Shown here piece after piece: positions 27,405-36,270 of a stretch of DNA of 64,000 nt. Position numbers and translations under genes: made by a program. The notes beneath the pieces are model-generated. The model searched no databases. It saw nothing but the letters and a program-made list of their open reading frames with translations, and had not been told where the DNA came from. The DNA comes from Agrobacterium tumefaciens (GTDB lineage Bacteria > Pseudomonadota > Alphaproteobacteria > Rhizobiales > Rhizobiaceae), in assembly GCA_025559845.1 (NCBI GenBank), contig CP048470.1, positions 224,001-288,000 on the forward strand, given 5' to 3'. Numbering within the stretch: the first letter of the stretch is position 1; each line of letters starts with the position of its first letter.

Positions 27405-28856
27405 TCAGATGGGGTAATGCAGTGGCCCGTCCTGAAGCGTGACCCAGCGCAGTTCAGTGAATTCGGCAATGCCCGCAGTCCCGCCAAAGCGGCCGTAACC
27501 GGATGCCTTTACGCCACCGAACGGCATCTGTGCCTCGTCGTGCACGGTTGGACCGTTAATATGGCAGATGCCGCTTTCGATCCGCCCGGCGATCTGAAGG
27601 GCCCTCGCCTGGTCGCGACCAAAAATTGCGGCAGAAAGACCGAATTCCGTTTCGTTTGCGATACTGACAGCTTCATCAACGCTTGTGGCACGAATGATGG
27701 AAACGACCGGACCAAAGCTCTCTTCCGAGTAAAGCCGCATTGCTGGCGTCACACCGTCGACGGCGAGTGCATCGAGCATCGTGCCGCTTCCGCTGCCTCC
27801 GGCAACGAGTTTCGCCCCCTTGGAAACGGCATCGTCAACGAGGGTGCGAATACGGGCGGCGGCCTCAGCGCTGACGAGCGAACCGAGCGGCGTCTTGCCT
27901 TCACGCGGATCGCCCGCCTTCAGCGTCTCGACCTTCTTGGCAAACGCACTGACGAATGTGTCGGCAACGGAATCGAGCACGATGATACGTTCCGTCGACA
28001 TGCAGATCTGCCCTTGGTTCATGAAGGCACCGAAGGCAGCAGCGGCGACGGCAGCATCGATATCGGCGTCATCAAGAACGATGAAGGGCGCCTTGCCGCC
28101 AAGTTCCAGAAGCGCAGGTTTGAGATAACGGCCGGCAGTCTCGGCAATGACGCGGCCGACGCGAGTCGATCCGGTAAAATTGACCCGTCTGACAGCTGGA
28201 TGAGCGATTAGTGTTTCGACGATCTTCGCAGCATCTTCGGGTGCGTTGGAGACGGCATTCAAAACACCCTTCGGCAGTCCGGCCGAAGCTACGGCCTCAA
28301 CGATCAGAGCGTGGGTGCGCGGGCACAGTTCCGAGGTTTTCATGACCACGGTATTTCCGCACGCGAGCGGCGTGGCGAGTGAGCGAACACCGAGAATGAC
28401 GGGCGCATTCCAGGGTGCCATCGAAAGGACGACGCCAACCGGCTGGCGCAAAGCCATCGCCATAGTCCCCGGCCGGTTGGAGGGAATGACCTCTCCCTTG
28501 ATCTGCGTTGTCAGGCTCGCTGCCTCAACCAGCATGTCACTTGCGAGCTTAACGTTGAAGCCTGCCCAGGCATCCGTCGCACCAATTTCTTCCTTCATCG
28601 CGTCGGTAATGGCGGGTCCTGCAGCGCGAAGAGCCTCGGCGGCGGCCAGAAGCAGGCGACGGCGTTCACCGGGAGGCGTTGCCGACCAGACAGGAAAGGC
28701 GGCCGCAGCCGCGTCAGCCGCAAGCACCGCATCATCAAGGGTTGCAGCGGCCGCACTGGTCGCGATGTCACCGGTGATGGGGTTGGCCCGCTCGAAGCGT
28801 TTGCCGTCACCTGCAGGGCGATGTTCGCCAGCGATGAAGAGATTGATGGATTGCAT
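27405..28856 (-). CDS. NAD(P)-dependent aldehyde dehydrogenase
   Basis: A 483-residue aldehyde dehydrogenase superfamily enzyme oxidising an aldehyde to the acid. The catalytic cysteine is Cys285 (in QGQICMS) and the general base Glu251 (in LELGG). The nucleotide-binding FTGSTRVG motif and the NWN-like MAPWNAP are present. Overall features resemble vanillin, salicylaldehyde and benzaldehyde dehydrogenases. The start at 28856 has AGGAGG seven bases upstream; an earlier ATG at 28862 is too close to it. The gene follows the LivF-type gene by 17 bases, the last of a six-gene operon. The importer therefore likely brings in an aldehyde or a precursor of one, perhaps aromatic. Confidence 0.88.
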   Translation of the reverse strand: MQSINLFIAGEHRPAGDGKRFERANPITGDIATSAAAATLDDAVLAADAAAAAFPVWSATPPGERRRLLLAAAEALRAAGPAITDAMKEEIGATDAWAGFNVKLASDMLVEAASLTTQIKGEVIPSNRPGTMAMALRQPVGVVLSMAPWNAPVILGVRSLATPLACGNTVVMKTSELCPRTHALIVEAVASAGLPKGVLNAVSNAPEDAAKIVETLIAHPAVRRVNFTGSTRVGRVIAETAGRYLKPALLELGGKAPFIVLDDADIDAAVAAAAFGAFMNQGQICMSTERIIVLDSVADTFVSAFAKKVETLKAGDPREGKTPLGSLVSAEAAARIRTLVDDAVSKGAKLVAGGSGSGTMLDALAVDGVTPAMRLYSEESFGPVVSIIRATSVDEAVSIANETEFGLSAAIFGRDQARALQIAGRIESGICHINGPTVHDEAQMPFGGVKASGYGRFGGTAGIAEFTELRWVTLQDGPLHYPI

Positions 28857-28873
28857 AATCATTCCTCCTGAAT

Positions 28874-29596
28874 TCAATTGACAGCGGCGGTCGTACCGCC
28901 AAGAAACGCCCGCTGGACCGCCGGGTCGGCAGAGAGGCTTTCGGCCGAACCAGCTCCGACAACACGTCCGGCTTCGAGCAAATAACCGCGATCGGCAAGG
29001 GCAAGGCTCTCACGCACATTCTGCTCCACAAGAAGGATCGCCAGCCCGGTGGCACGGATCTGGGCAAGAGCAGCGAAAAGCTCCTGAGTCACGATTGGCG
29101 CAAGACCGAGGCTTGGTTCATCAAGCAACAGGTAATTGGGAGATGACATCAGCGCGCGACCGATCGCCACCATCTGCTGTTCGCCACCGGACATCGTTCC
29201 GGCGATCTGGCCACGGCGTTCTGCAAGCCGCGGAAAGAGTGCGAAAACGCTGTCACGTGTTTTGGCCTCAAGGCCGCGGGCATGTGAGGGATTGGCACCA
29301 AGGCGAAGGTTTTCCTCGACCGTCAGAGCCGGGAATATGCCCCGCCCCTCAGGCACGACTGCGACGCCGTGGTCGACAATCGCGTGGGCTGGAATGGTGG
29401 CGAGCGAGTTATTGTCGACGCGAACATCACCGGAGGCCGGTTTGACAAGGCCGGCAATTGCTTTCAGCAACGACGACTTGCCGGCACCATTTGCGCCGAG
29501 AAGTACGACGGTTTCCCCCCGCGCAACGCTTAAACTTACCCCGTCCACGGCAAGATGTTTGCCATAACGGATTGTCAGGGTGTCGATCTCAAGCAT
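28874..29596 (-). CDS. LivF-type ABC ATPase
   Basis: A 240-residue ATPase of the branched-chain amino acid (HAAT) class. Walker A is GANGAGKSS, the signature is MSGGEQQM and Walker B is LLLDEPSLGLAP, all typical of LivF. It partners the LivG-type ATPase under the two permeases. Its start overlaps the end of the LivG-type gene by eight bases, implying coupled translation. The importer's ligand is not necessarily an amino acid: HAAT systems in rhizobia also carry aromatic acids, urea and amides. Confidence 0.9.
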   Translation of the reverse strand: MLEIDTLTIRYGKHLAVDGVSLSVARGETVVLLGANGAGKSSLLKAIAGLVKPASGDVRVDNNSLATIPAHAIVDHGVAVVPEGRGIFPALTVEENLRLGANPSHARGLEAKTRDSVFALFPRLAERRGQIAGTMSGGEQQMVAIGRALMSSPNYLLLDEPSLGLAPIVTQELFAALAQIRATGLAILLVEQNVRESLALADRGYLLEAGRVVGAGSAESLSADPAVQRAFLGGTTAAVN

Positions 29597-30317
29597 GGGC
29601 CACTCCGAGATAGGCTGAAATCACGTTGGGATCGTCGAGGACGGTAGACGTCGGACCATCTGCAATCTTGCGGCCTGCCGCCATGACAACGGACCGGGAG
29701 CAGAGTGCGCGCACGGCCGCCATGATATGTTCTACAAGCAGGATGGTCGTTCCTTCACGCGAGAGTTGACGGATCAGTTCAATTCCCTCCGTCAGTTCTG
29801 TCGGATTAAGGCCAGCAAGCCATTCATCGAGCAACAGCAACTTCGGCTCGCCTGCAAGTGCGCGCGCAAGTTCCAGCCGTTTCTGATCGATATAGGTCAG
29901 GTCGCCGGCGTTGATGTGCTCGCGGCCCGCAAGGCCTATCCGCTTCAGGCATTGACGGGCAACATCCTCTGCGTCGGCTCTGGAAAGCTGGCGCGGACCG
30001 AAGACGGCGGAAACGGCGACATTCTCCAGCAATGAGAGGGACGGCAGCAGTCGCACGAGCTGGAAGGTGCGTGCCACGCCTGAGCGGGCAATCAGATCCG
30101 GTCGCATACCACCCGTCTCCTTGCCGTCCAGACGGATCGAGCCCTCCGTCGGCTTCAGAGCGCCAGAAATGAGGTTCATCAGCGTCGTCTTGCCTGAACC
30201 ATTTGGACCGAGCAGCCCGACAACCTCACCCGGGGCGATGGAGAAGCTTAGCCCGTCCACGGCTTTCAGCCCGCCAAATGTCTTGCGTATCTCTTTTATC
30301 TCGAGAACGGGCGTCAT
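29589..30317 (-). CDS. LivG-type ABC ATPase with unusual signature motif
   Basis: A 242-residue ATPase with Walker A GPNGSGKTT and Walker B LLLDEWLAGLNP. The usual C-loop motif is replaced by LTYIDQKRLELARAL, where LivG proteins commonly have LSYGQQRRLE or LTLAGRKRLE, so the conserved glycines are missing. Such degenerate C-loops occur in some LivG members that form an asymmetric pair with LivF, in which only one ATP site is fully active. The start at 30317 overlaps the LivM-type stop codon by four bases; longer frames upstream lie inside that gene. Confidence 0.88.
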   Translation of the reverse strand: MTPVLEIKEIRKTFGGLKAVDGLSFSIAPGEVVGLLGPNGSGKTTLMNLISGALKPTEGSIRLDGKETGGMRPDLIARSGVARTFQLVRLLPSLSLLENVAVSAVFGPRQLSRADAEDVARQCLKRIGLAGREHINAGDLTYIDQKRLELARALAGEPKLLLLDEWLAGLNPTELTEGIELIRQLSREGTTILLVEHIMAAVRALCSRSVVMAAGRKIADGPTSTVLDDPNVISAYLGVAHA

Positions 30318-31222
30318 GCGCGCGCCTCCTTCCTGCGGATTTTCTCTATTGCAGCCAAGACGCCATCGGGCAGAGCAAAAACGATGATGATGAAAAGGAG
30401 GCCGAGAATGATCGAGAAGTGGTTCGGGAAGTTTGCCCCTAGCCATTCGAACAGAAGGAAGAGTGGAACCGCACCCAGAATCGGTCCCCAACGACGGTTT
30501 GCGCCGCCAAGAAGCGCCATGATGACGGTCAGGAACGAGACCTGCGGGTTAAAGACGATGGCTGGCTCTATGTAGACCCAGCGCGGTGCCTGGATCGCAC
30601 CGACCAGCGTAATGATCGTCGCGGAGAGCACAAAGAGGGTCAGCTTGGCTCGCGCCAGATTGATGCCGGCATGCTGGGCAACCACCTCATCATCACCGAT
30701 TGCTTTGAGGGCAAGACCAAGCCTGCTGCGTTCGATAAGAGCTGCAAGGAGGAGGGTCACAACGGCGAGCGCAAGAAGCTGCCACAGGACATGCTGGGGT
30801 TCGATCGGCAGGAAAATGTAGCGGCCGAGCGTACCGGTCAGATTGACCTCATACCAGGTTATGAGCTGACGGATAAGTTCAGCGAGACCGAAGGAGAAAA
30901 TCACGAAATAAATGCCTGCAACACGAAGCGTCGAAAGGCCGACGACCAGTGCGAGCCCTGCCCCAACGAGCGCGGCGCAAATGAGAACGAGTGGCCAGGC
31001 AAGAACTTCGCTCAGAACAGCGACCGTGTAGGCGCCGACACCGAAGAAGGCGACGGTGGCAAGGGAGACGTAGCGTGTCGGGCCGGAGAACATGGCCCAG
31101 GCCGAAGCGAGCGTTGCGTAACCGAGGAGACCGACGATCACACCGACACCATAGGCATCGAAGAAGAAGGGTGAGAGAGCGAGAAGGGCAACAACTATGG
31201 CGGAGATGACGAGCGCGATCAT
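30314..31222 (-). CDS. LivM-type ABC permease
   Basis: A 302-residue inner-membrane permease of the HAAT class with eight to nine hydrophobic segments. The sequence RVAGIYFVIFSFGLAELIRQL matches the conserved LivM core, and AIGDDEVVAQHAGINLARAKL is the cytoplasmic coupling loop that meets the ATPases. It overlaps the LivH-type gene by four bases and the LivG-type gene by four bases. With the LivH-type subunit it forms the channel. Confidence 0.9.
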   Translation of the reverse strand: MIALVISAIVVALLALSPFFFDAYGVGVIVGLLGYATLASAWAMFSGPTRYVSLATVAFFGVGAYTVAVLSEVLAWPLVLICAALVGAGLALVVGLSTLRVAGIYFVIFSFGLAELIRQLITWYEVNLTGTLGRYIFLPIEPQHVLWQLLALAVVTLLLAALIERSRLGLALKAIGDDEVVAQHAGINLARAKLTLFVLSATIITLVGAIQAPRWVYIEPAIVFNPQVSFLTVIMALLGGANRRWGPILGAVPLFLLFEWLGANFPNHFSIILGLLFIIIVFALPDGVLAAIEKIRRKEARA

Positions 31223-32106
31223 TTGCCTCTCCTTGCAAAGATGCCTTCCGGCCGCCAGAGCAGGACAGCAAGGAACAGAGCGTAAGTTGCGGCAAGTGTC
31301 AGCCCGGGATCGACATAAACAAGCACGAAGGTTTCCACGAGACCGAGCAGCAGACCGGCAACAAGCGCACCAAGCAGGTTGCCGACACCACCCATGATAA
31401 CCACGACAAGTGCTTTCATGGTGAAGACCACGCCATAGGAGGCAGAGAACGTCTGGTACATCGAAATCATGACGCCGCCTGCAACCGCCAACGCGCCACC
31501 AAGCGCAAATCCGGAACGGGCGATACGGTTGACGTCGATGCCGACAAGTGGCGCAGAGCGCGGAGCAAGGGCGACGGCGCGCAGGTTCAGGCCCCAGCGG
31601 CTATGTGTCAATGCGAGATAAAGCCCCCCACCGATCACCACGGACAGAACGAAGGACAGCACCCTGTTGAGGGCAACAGTTATTCCGAAGATGTCGACGC
31701 CTTCAGTCAGATAGGAATAGGAGTGATAATTGCCGCCAAAGACGACGAGCATGACGCCCTGGATGACAAACAGCAGGCCGAAGGTTGCCAGAATGGAATC
31801 GACTTCGAGACGGCCGCTCCCGCCTGAGCGGTGCACAAGCGGACGCATCATGACCTGATAGACGGCAAACGAAAATACGTAACCGGCCGGGGCTGCGATC
31901 AAAAGCGCGATGAGGGGCGAAATACCGAAGCCGGAAAAAAGGACGAAAGTCAGGAAGGCGGCGGCAATCAGGACTTCGCCATAAGCGAGGTTCATGATGC
32001 GCGCGATGCCATATTGCAGCGAAAGTCCAAGCGCGATGAGCGCATAGGTCCCGCCCAGCATCAAGCCGAAGACGAGGGTGGATAAAAACACGAGAAATTT
32101 CTCCAC
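31219..32106 (-). CDS. LivH-type ABC permease
   Basis: A 295-residue inner-membrane permease of the HAAT class. The opening VEKFLVFLSTLVFGLMLGGTYALIALGLSL is typical of LivH. NLRAVALAPRSAPLVGIDVNRIARSGFALGG is the coupling loop. I place the start at GTG 32106. The frame stays open to another GTG at 32157, but that extension would cover the intercistronic hairpin at 32131-32154 and would add residues unlike a LivH N-terminus. No strong ribosome binding site is visible before 32106. It follows the binding-protein gene by about 60 bases. Confidence 0.87.
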   Translation of the reverse strand: MEKFLVFLSTLVFGLMLGGTYALIALGLSLQYGIARIMNLAYGEVLIAAAFLTFVLFSGFGISPLIALLIAAPAGYVFSFAVYQVMMRPLVHRSGGSGRLEVDSILATFGLLFVIQGVMLVVFGGNYHSYSYLTEGVDIFGITVALNRVLSFVLSVVIGGGLYLALTHSRWGLNLRAVALAPRSAPLVGIDVNRIARSGFALGGALAVAGGVMISMYQTFSASYGVVFTMKALVVVIMGGVGNLLGALVAGLLLGLVETFVLVYVDPGLTLAATYALFLAVLLWRPEGIFARRGK

Positions 32107-32130
32107 TATACAGGAGTAGCGGGCATCGGG

Positions 32131-32154
32131 AGCCGGTGCTTGAAGACACCGGCT
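32131..32154 (-). promoter_or_regulatory. Intercistronic hairpin between LivJ-type and LivH-type genes
   Basis: AGCCGGTG (32131-32138) and CACCGGCT (32147-32154) form a perfect eight-base stem with an eight-base loop, just after the binding-protein stop codon and before the permease start. No T-run follows on the minus strand. It probably stabilises the upstream messenger or causes partial termination, raising binding protein over permease. Confidence 0.55.
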
Positions 32155-32166
32155 CACGGTAAAAGA

Positions 32167-33381
32167 TTACCAGTTGGGCTTCGGGACGACCGGTTTTGCG
32201 GCACCGGTTCGATCAGTCGGCGCGATGGCGACGAAACGGTCACCCTGCCACTGTCCGGCCCACCAGAGCTGGCGAAGCTGGTTGTCCTCAAGCTTGACCG
32301 GACCGATGACCGTATCGAATTCGCCGGTCGACAGTTCTTTTGCCACCGCAGCCTTGTCCAGGCCGACACGCTTTACCGACTGCGCGAGCATTTCGAGGCT
32401 GGCATAGGTGATGGCACTTGCCCAGCTATCGGGTTTCGCACCGATGAACGCTTCATGGCGCTTGAAGTAATCGGCGATCTTGTCGCTCGTTCCGTCGACA
32501 CCGCCAATGCTGATAACGCCTTCATGTTTTCCGTCCGAAACTTTCGGGAAAATCGGGAAGGCACCGCCAACACCAACGTAGAAAACCTTGGGATTGAATT
32601 TGTTGGTCTGCGCCTGCTTTGTCACCGCAAAGCTGTCCGGCGGATATGAAAAGGCAATGAAGCTATCTGCGCCACTTGCGGCGGCTTCATTGACGAGCGC
32701 CGCGAAATCCGACGTGCCGACCGGGTATGTCTTGTCGTAGGCCAGTGTGAAACCCGCCTCCTTCAAGGCCGGGCGTGCCGCCTTGATAAGATCGATCCCG
32801 AAACCGTCAGCAACAGAAATCACCGCGACCTTGTCGTTGATCTGTCCCGCATCGCGCGCTGCCTTGAGAACGCCCGCGAGCGAATTGGCATAGTCATGCC
32901 CGCCGCCAAGCATCCAGAAGCTTTTCTTCCAGCGTGCGGCAAACTCAGGCGCCTTGTCGGTCACGCCGGTGACCGCAAGCTGCGGGTAACCGAAGCGATC
33001 ATAAAGTGGCGCCACAGCGAGGTTAAACCCGGTCCCCCAGGGCGGCAGCAGAAAGTCGACCTTGTCCTGGCTGGCCAGACGCTCGGTCGAACGAACCGCA
33101 TCTTCGGCAGAGGAGCGGTCATCATATTCGACGACCTCAATGGGAAGACGTGATCCGTCGGGAAGCGTCAAACCGCCCGCATCGTTCACTTCCTTGACCC
33201 AGAGCTTGTAGTTCGGAATGGTCGTGATGCCTGCTCCGGTCGCGTTGGCACCACTTTTAGACACGGCATAGCCGATCTTTACAGACGTGCGGTCTTGCGC
33301 GTGGCTCAGCGACGGCGTGATAGCCGAAACGGCAATACCGGACAGCAGGCAGAACAGCGTTCTGCGCTTCAAAATAGTCAT
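32167..33381 (-). CDS. LivJ-type periplasmic binding protein
   Basis: A 404-residue solute-binding protein of the branched-chain amino acid class (Peripla_BP_6). A signal peptide of about 28 residues ends ...SLSHA before QDRTSVKIGYAVSKSG. The mature part carries the family's KLWVKEVNDAGGLTLPDGSRLPIEVVEYDD and later RSTERLASQDKVDFLLPPWGT blocks. It is first in the operon, with GGGAGGAAAAT before its ATG. The ligand is unknown; company with an aldehyde dehydrogenase suggests an aromatic or aldehyde-yielding compound rather than leucine. Confidence 0.9.
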   Translation of the reverse strand: MTILKRRTLFCLLSGIAVSAITPSLSHAQDRTSVKIGYAVSKSGANATGAGITTIPNYKLWVKEVNDAGGLTLPDGSRLPIEVVEYDDRSSAEDAVRSTERLASQDKVDFLLPPWGTGFNLAVAPLYDRFGYPQLAVTGVTDKAPEFAARWKKSFWMLGGGHDYANSLAGVLKAARDAGQINDKVAVISVADGFGIDLIKAARPALKEAGFTLAYDKTYPVGTSDFAALVNEAAASGADSFIAFSYPPDSFAVTKQAQTNKFNPKVFYVGVGGAFPIFPKVSDGKHEGVISIGGVDGTSDKIADYFKRHEAFIGAKPDSWASAITYASLEMLAQSVKRVGLDKAAVAKELSTGEFDTVIGPVKLEDNQLRQLWWAGQWQGDRFVAIAPTDRTGAAKPVVPKPNW

Positions 33382-33517
33382 GATTTTCCTCCCAAGCGCG
33401 TCTCTGAAGGTAGCCGGCTCCTCCCCGGCATCCTTGTGCGCTGCTCAAAGTTTAACAGCGACAAGGCGATATAAAATGCACTAGTGTATCCCATTATTGT
33501 ACTTTTGGAGCTACACG

Positions 33518-34393
33518 ATGCCAACATCGTTCCCTATGCCGTCGCTCCGGTCACAAATGATCGAGGCCAGAATTCTGGCACCTGCACTGAGGATTTCGGA
33601 ATTTCGCCTTGAGGCAAATGCAGCCCACCTTCTGATCCTTTCATCAGGAGAAGCGGAGATCATTCGTGACGAGGCGCAGATGACGGTCCAGGCCTCCGAA
33701 ATGATCTGGCTACCCTCTGGCGGGGCCGGCCGTTTAAGGCTTAATGCGGGGAGCAGAGGCACGTGGCTGAAGGCAACGGAAATCGGGCTTGCCCACGCAA
33801 TGCCAACTGGCACCAGCGCCATGGCGGTGCGCGAAACCTTGCAGCGTGTGCTGAAACAGAGCCTGTCCGACAAAGACCGGCGAGAACTGACAAACTATCT
33901 TGAGACGATCTCGACGGAAGGTTTTCAACCTGCAACCGGTTCAGACAGTATCATCACCAGCCTCTTGAGTGTCATTCTTATCCGCCTCTGCCAGCAGGCG
34001 ATTGTCAATCTCACCAGTGCAACGACGTCGACGAGCAGTATTGTCGAGCGTTTCGTATTGCTTGTGGCGCAGCATAAGCGCGATCAGTTGACGGTCGAAA
34101 CCTGTGCAGAAAAGCTTGGCACCAGCCGCGAGCGGCTCGGCGCTGCCATCCGTAAGGCGACGGGCTTATCGCCGCAGCACTACATTCACCGCGAACTGCT
34201 TTCGGAGGCGAAAGACCTTCTCGTCAATTCATCACTACAGGTAACGGAAATTGCCTTCCGGCTGGGCTTTCAGGACCCTGGATATTTCAACCGTTTCTTC
34301 ACCCGCAACGAAGGCACATCACCGGGGCGTTTTCGTCGCAATGCAAGGCGCGCCCAGGACAAGGCGGTTCAGTCCTACGCCGCCTGGCCATGA
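33518..34393 (+). CDS. AraC-family regulator, divergent from the LivJ-type operon
   Basis: A 291-residue AraC-family protein. The N-terminal 100 residues form a cupin-like domain (LLILSSGEAEIIRDEAQMTVQASEMIWLPSGG), as in AraC_binding_2 regulators of aromatic or aldehyde degradation. The C-terminal two helix-turn-helix units end in VTEIAFRLGFQDPGYFNRFFTRNEGTSPGRFR. The start at 33518 has GGAG seven bases upstream. It lies back to back with the LivJ-type gene across 136 bases and most likely activates that operon when the imported compound is present. Confidence 0.88.
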   Translation: MPTSFPMPSLRSQMIEARILAPALRISEFRLEANAAHLLILSSGEAEIIRDEAQMTVQASEMIWLPSGGAGRLRLNAGSRGTWLKATEIGLAHAMPTGTSAMAVRETLQRVLKQSLSDKDRRELTNYLETISTEGFQPATGSDSIITSLLSVILIRLCQQAIVNLTSATTSTSSIVERFVLLVAQHKRDQLTVETCAEKLGTSRERLGAAIRKATGLSPQHYIHRELLSEAKDLLVNSSLQVTEIAFRLGFQDPGYFNRFFTRNEGTSPGRFRRNARRAQDKAVQSYAAWP

Positions 34394-34408
34394 ACGGGAT
34401 CTCACCTT

Positions 34409-34442
34409 GTCACGGAAAAAGGTTCAAATCCCTTTCCGTGAC
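34409..34442. terminator. Bidirectional terminator between AraC and siderophore ATPase genes
   Basis: GTCACGGAAA (34409-34418) pairs with TTTCCGTGAC (34433-34442) over ten perfect bases, with a purine-rich inner part (AAGG/CCC) that could extend it. The stop codon of the minus-strand ATPase at 34424 lies in the loop. It lies between two convergent genes. Confidence 0.55.
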
Positions 34443-35233
34443 GCGCGATGGCGGCCGATCGGCAGCATCATCGGTTTTCCCGATGTCGGATCGACGATGA
34501 CGCGGCTTTCAATACCAAATACGTGACGGACATTGTCTTCCGTCAACACATCTTCGGGCCTGCCGGAAACGTGCAGGCGTCCCCCGCTCATGGCGACCAG
34601 GAAATCAGCGTAACGGGCGGCCAGATTGAGATCGTGCAGGACCATAACAACGGTGGTTCCGCGTGTCTGGTTAAGATCGGTCAAAAGGTCCAGCACCTCG
34701 ACCTGGTGATTGATGTCGAGAAAGGTCGTAGGCTCATCGAGCAACAGGATATCGGTCTCCTGGGCAAGCGCCATGGCGATCCATACCCGCTGGCGTTGCC
34801 CACCGGACAATTCGTCGACAGGCCGGTCGGCGAGATCTGCGGTTTTCGTTGCCGAAAGCGCTGTTGCGACAGCTTCATCGTCCTTTCGCGTCCAGCGCGA
34901 GAACACGCCGTGGTGGGGATGGCGCCCGCGGCTGACGAGATCGGCGACCAGAATGCCCTCGGGAGCGATCGGTGACTGTGGCAAAAGCCCCATGGTACGT
35001 GCAAGTTCGCGTGAGGGTGTGCGATGGATCGATTTGCCGTCCAGCAATACGTGGCCGTGTCGCGGAGAAACGAGCCTGGACATGGCGCGTAGCAGGGTCG
35101 ACTTTCCGCATGCATTGGCACCGACAACAACGGTGACCTTGCCTGGCGGCACGACGAGATCGAGGCCCTCCAGAATAACAGTGTCGCCATATCCCGCCGA
35201 CAATTGGCTCGCGGATAAAGAATGGATCGTCAT
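34424..35233 (-). CDS. Ferric-siderophore ABC importer A, ATPase
   Basis: A 269-residue FecE/FepC-type ATPase. Walker A is GANACGKST, the signature [17 protein letters not shown] and Walker B LLLDEPTTFLDINHQ, the last two characteristic of siderophore and vitamin B12 importers. It is the last gene of a minus-strand operon with two permeases and a binding protein, each overlapping the next by four bases. It powers uptake of an iron chelate across the inner membrane. The chelate type (catecholate, hydroxamate, citrate-like) is not evident. Confidence 0.9.
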   Translation of the reverse strand: MTIHSLSASQLSAGYGDTVILEGLDLVVPPGKVTVVVGANACGKSTLLRAMSRLVSPRHGHVLLDGKSIHRTPSRELARTMGLLPQSPIAPEGILVADLVSRGRHPHHGVFSRWTRKDDEAVATALSATKTADLADRPVDELSGGQRQRVWIAMALAQETDILLLDEPTTFLDINHQVEVLDLLTDLNQTRGTTVVMVLHDLNLAARYADFLVAMSGGRLHVSGRPEDVLTEDNVRHVFGIESRVIVDPTSGKPMMLPIGRHRASRKGI

Positions 35234-36270
35234 AATGAGGCTCCGCCGCGATTAACGCGCACGATAAGATAGATGAGGTAGGGAGCACCGAGCGCACCGG
35301 TGACGACACCGACCGGGTAACGGCCGGGCAGGACAAACTGGCCGCAATAATCTCCCACGAGTACAAGCACCGCACCGATGAGAGCGGAGGGAACAAGCAG
35401 CGATCCGTTGTTTCCCATGACACGGGCAGCAATCGGACCGGACAGGAATGCCACGAAGGCGATCGGTCCTGTCACGGCTGTTGCCGTGGCAATCACGCCA
35501 ACCGCTGAGACGATGACGATGATGCGGGTTTTCGCGACACCGACACCAAGTGCTGCGGCTGCATCGTCTCCGAGGCGCAGTGCTTCAAGGTCACGGGCAC
35601 GGCTGAGTAGGAGACCGCCGAAAACGAGGAGCGCAACGGCAAGCGGTGCAGCCTGATCGAGCTTTGCACCATTGACGCTACCTGTCAGCCAGCGCATCGC
35701 CTCCTGCAATGTCCAGGCAGGTGCTGCCGACAGGATGTAGGCGACAAAGCTCTCCAGCATGGCCGAAACACCAATGCCGACAAGGATCAGGCGGGTGCCG
35801 GCGACGCCATTCCGGAAGGAGAGGCCATAAACGAGAAGCGCAATACCCAGACCGGCGATGACCGCAAAGATCGAGACGGCAGGGCCACTCAACGACAGGA
35901 CAACGATGGCAAAAACCGCGGCGGCGCTTGCTCCGGCGCTGATGCCTATAATGTCGGGACTGGCGAGCGGATTGCGCAACATTGTCTGGAAAGCGACCCC
36001 ACCAAGACCAAAGCTGAGGCCCGCCAGGATTGACAGGACTGCACGTGGCAAACGCAACTGGCCAACGGTGAAGCTGACGCCTGCGATGTTTTCACCGAGC
36101 AACACACGCATCACCTCTCCCGGCGGCGTGAAGGATTGCCCCAGCATAAGGGTAAGGAGAAACGTGGAGACGAGTGTCAGAACGAGAACGCCGATCACCA
36201 CGTTTCGCCGGTACGCACGATGGCGCCGGTTTTGAGTAACGGAGGAAATGATAGGCTCGAGTGTGGTCAC
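35230..36270 (-). CDS. Ferric-siderophore ABC importer A, FecCD permease 2
   Basis: A 346-residue FecCD/BtuC-type permease with nine to ten hydrophobic segments. The family motif GVAFQTMLRNPLASPDIIGISAGAS is clear, as is SGPIAARVMGNNGSLLVPSALIGA near the end. In this copy the usual GPIAFVAF(V/L)GLIVPH region reads GPIAFVAFLSGPIAARV, a common variant in FepG-type subunits. It overlaps both neighbours by four bases and forms a heterodimer with the other permease of the operon. Confidence 0.9.
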   Translation of the reverse strand: MTTLEPIISSVTQNRRHRAYRRNVVIGVLVLTLVSTFLLTLMLGQSFTPPGEVMRVLLGENIAGVSFTVGQLRLPRAVLSILAGLSFGLGGVAFQTMLRNPLASPDIIGISAGASAAAVFAIVVLSLSGPAVSIFAVIAGLGIALLVYGLSFRNGVAGTRLILVGIGVSAMLESFVAYILSAAPAWTLQEAMRWLTGSVNGAKLDQAAPLAVALLVFGGLLLSRARDLEALRLGDDAAAALGVGVAKTRIIVIVSAVGVIATATAVTGPIAFVAFLSGPIAARVMGNNGSLLVPSALIGAVLVLVGDYCGQFVLPGRYPVGVVTGALGAPYLIYLIVRVNRGGASL

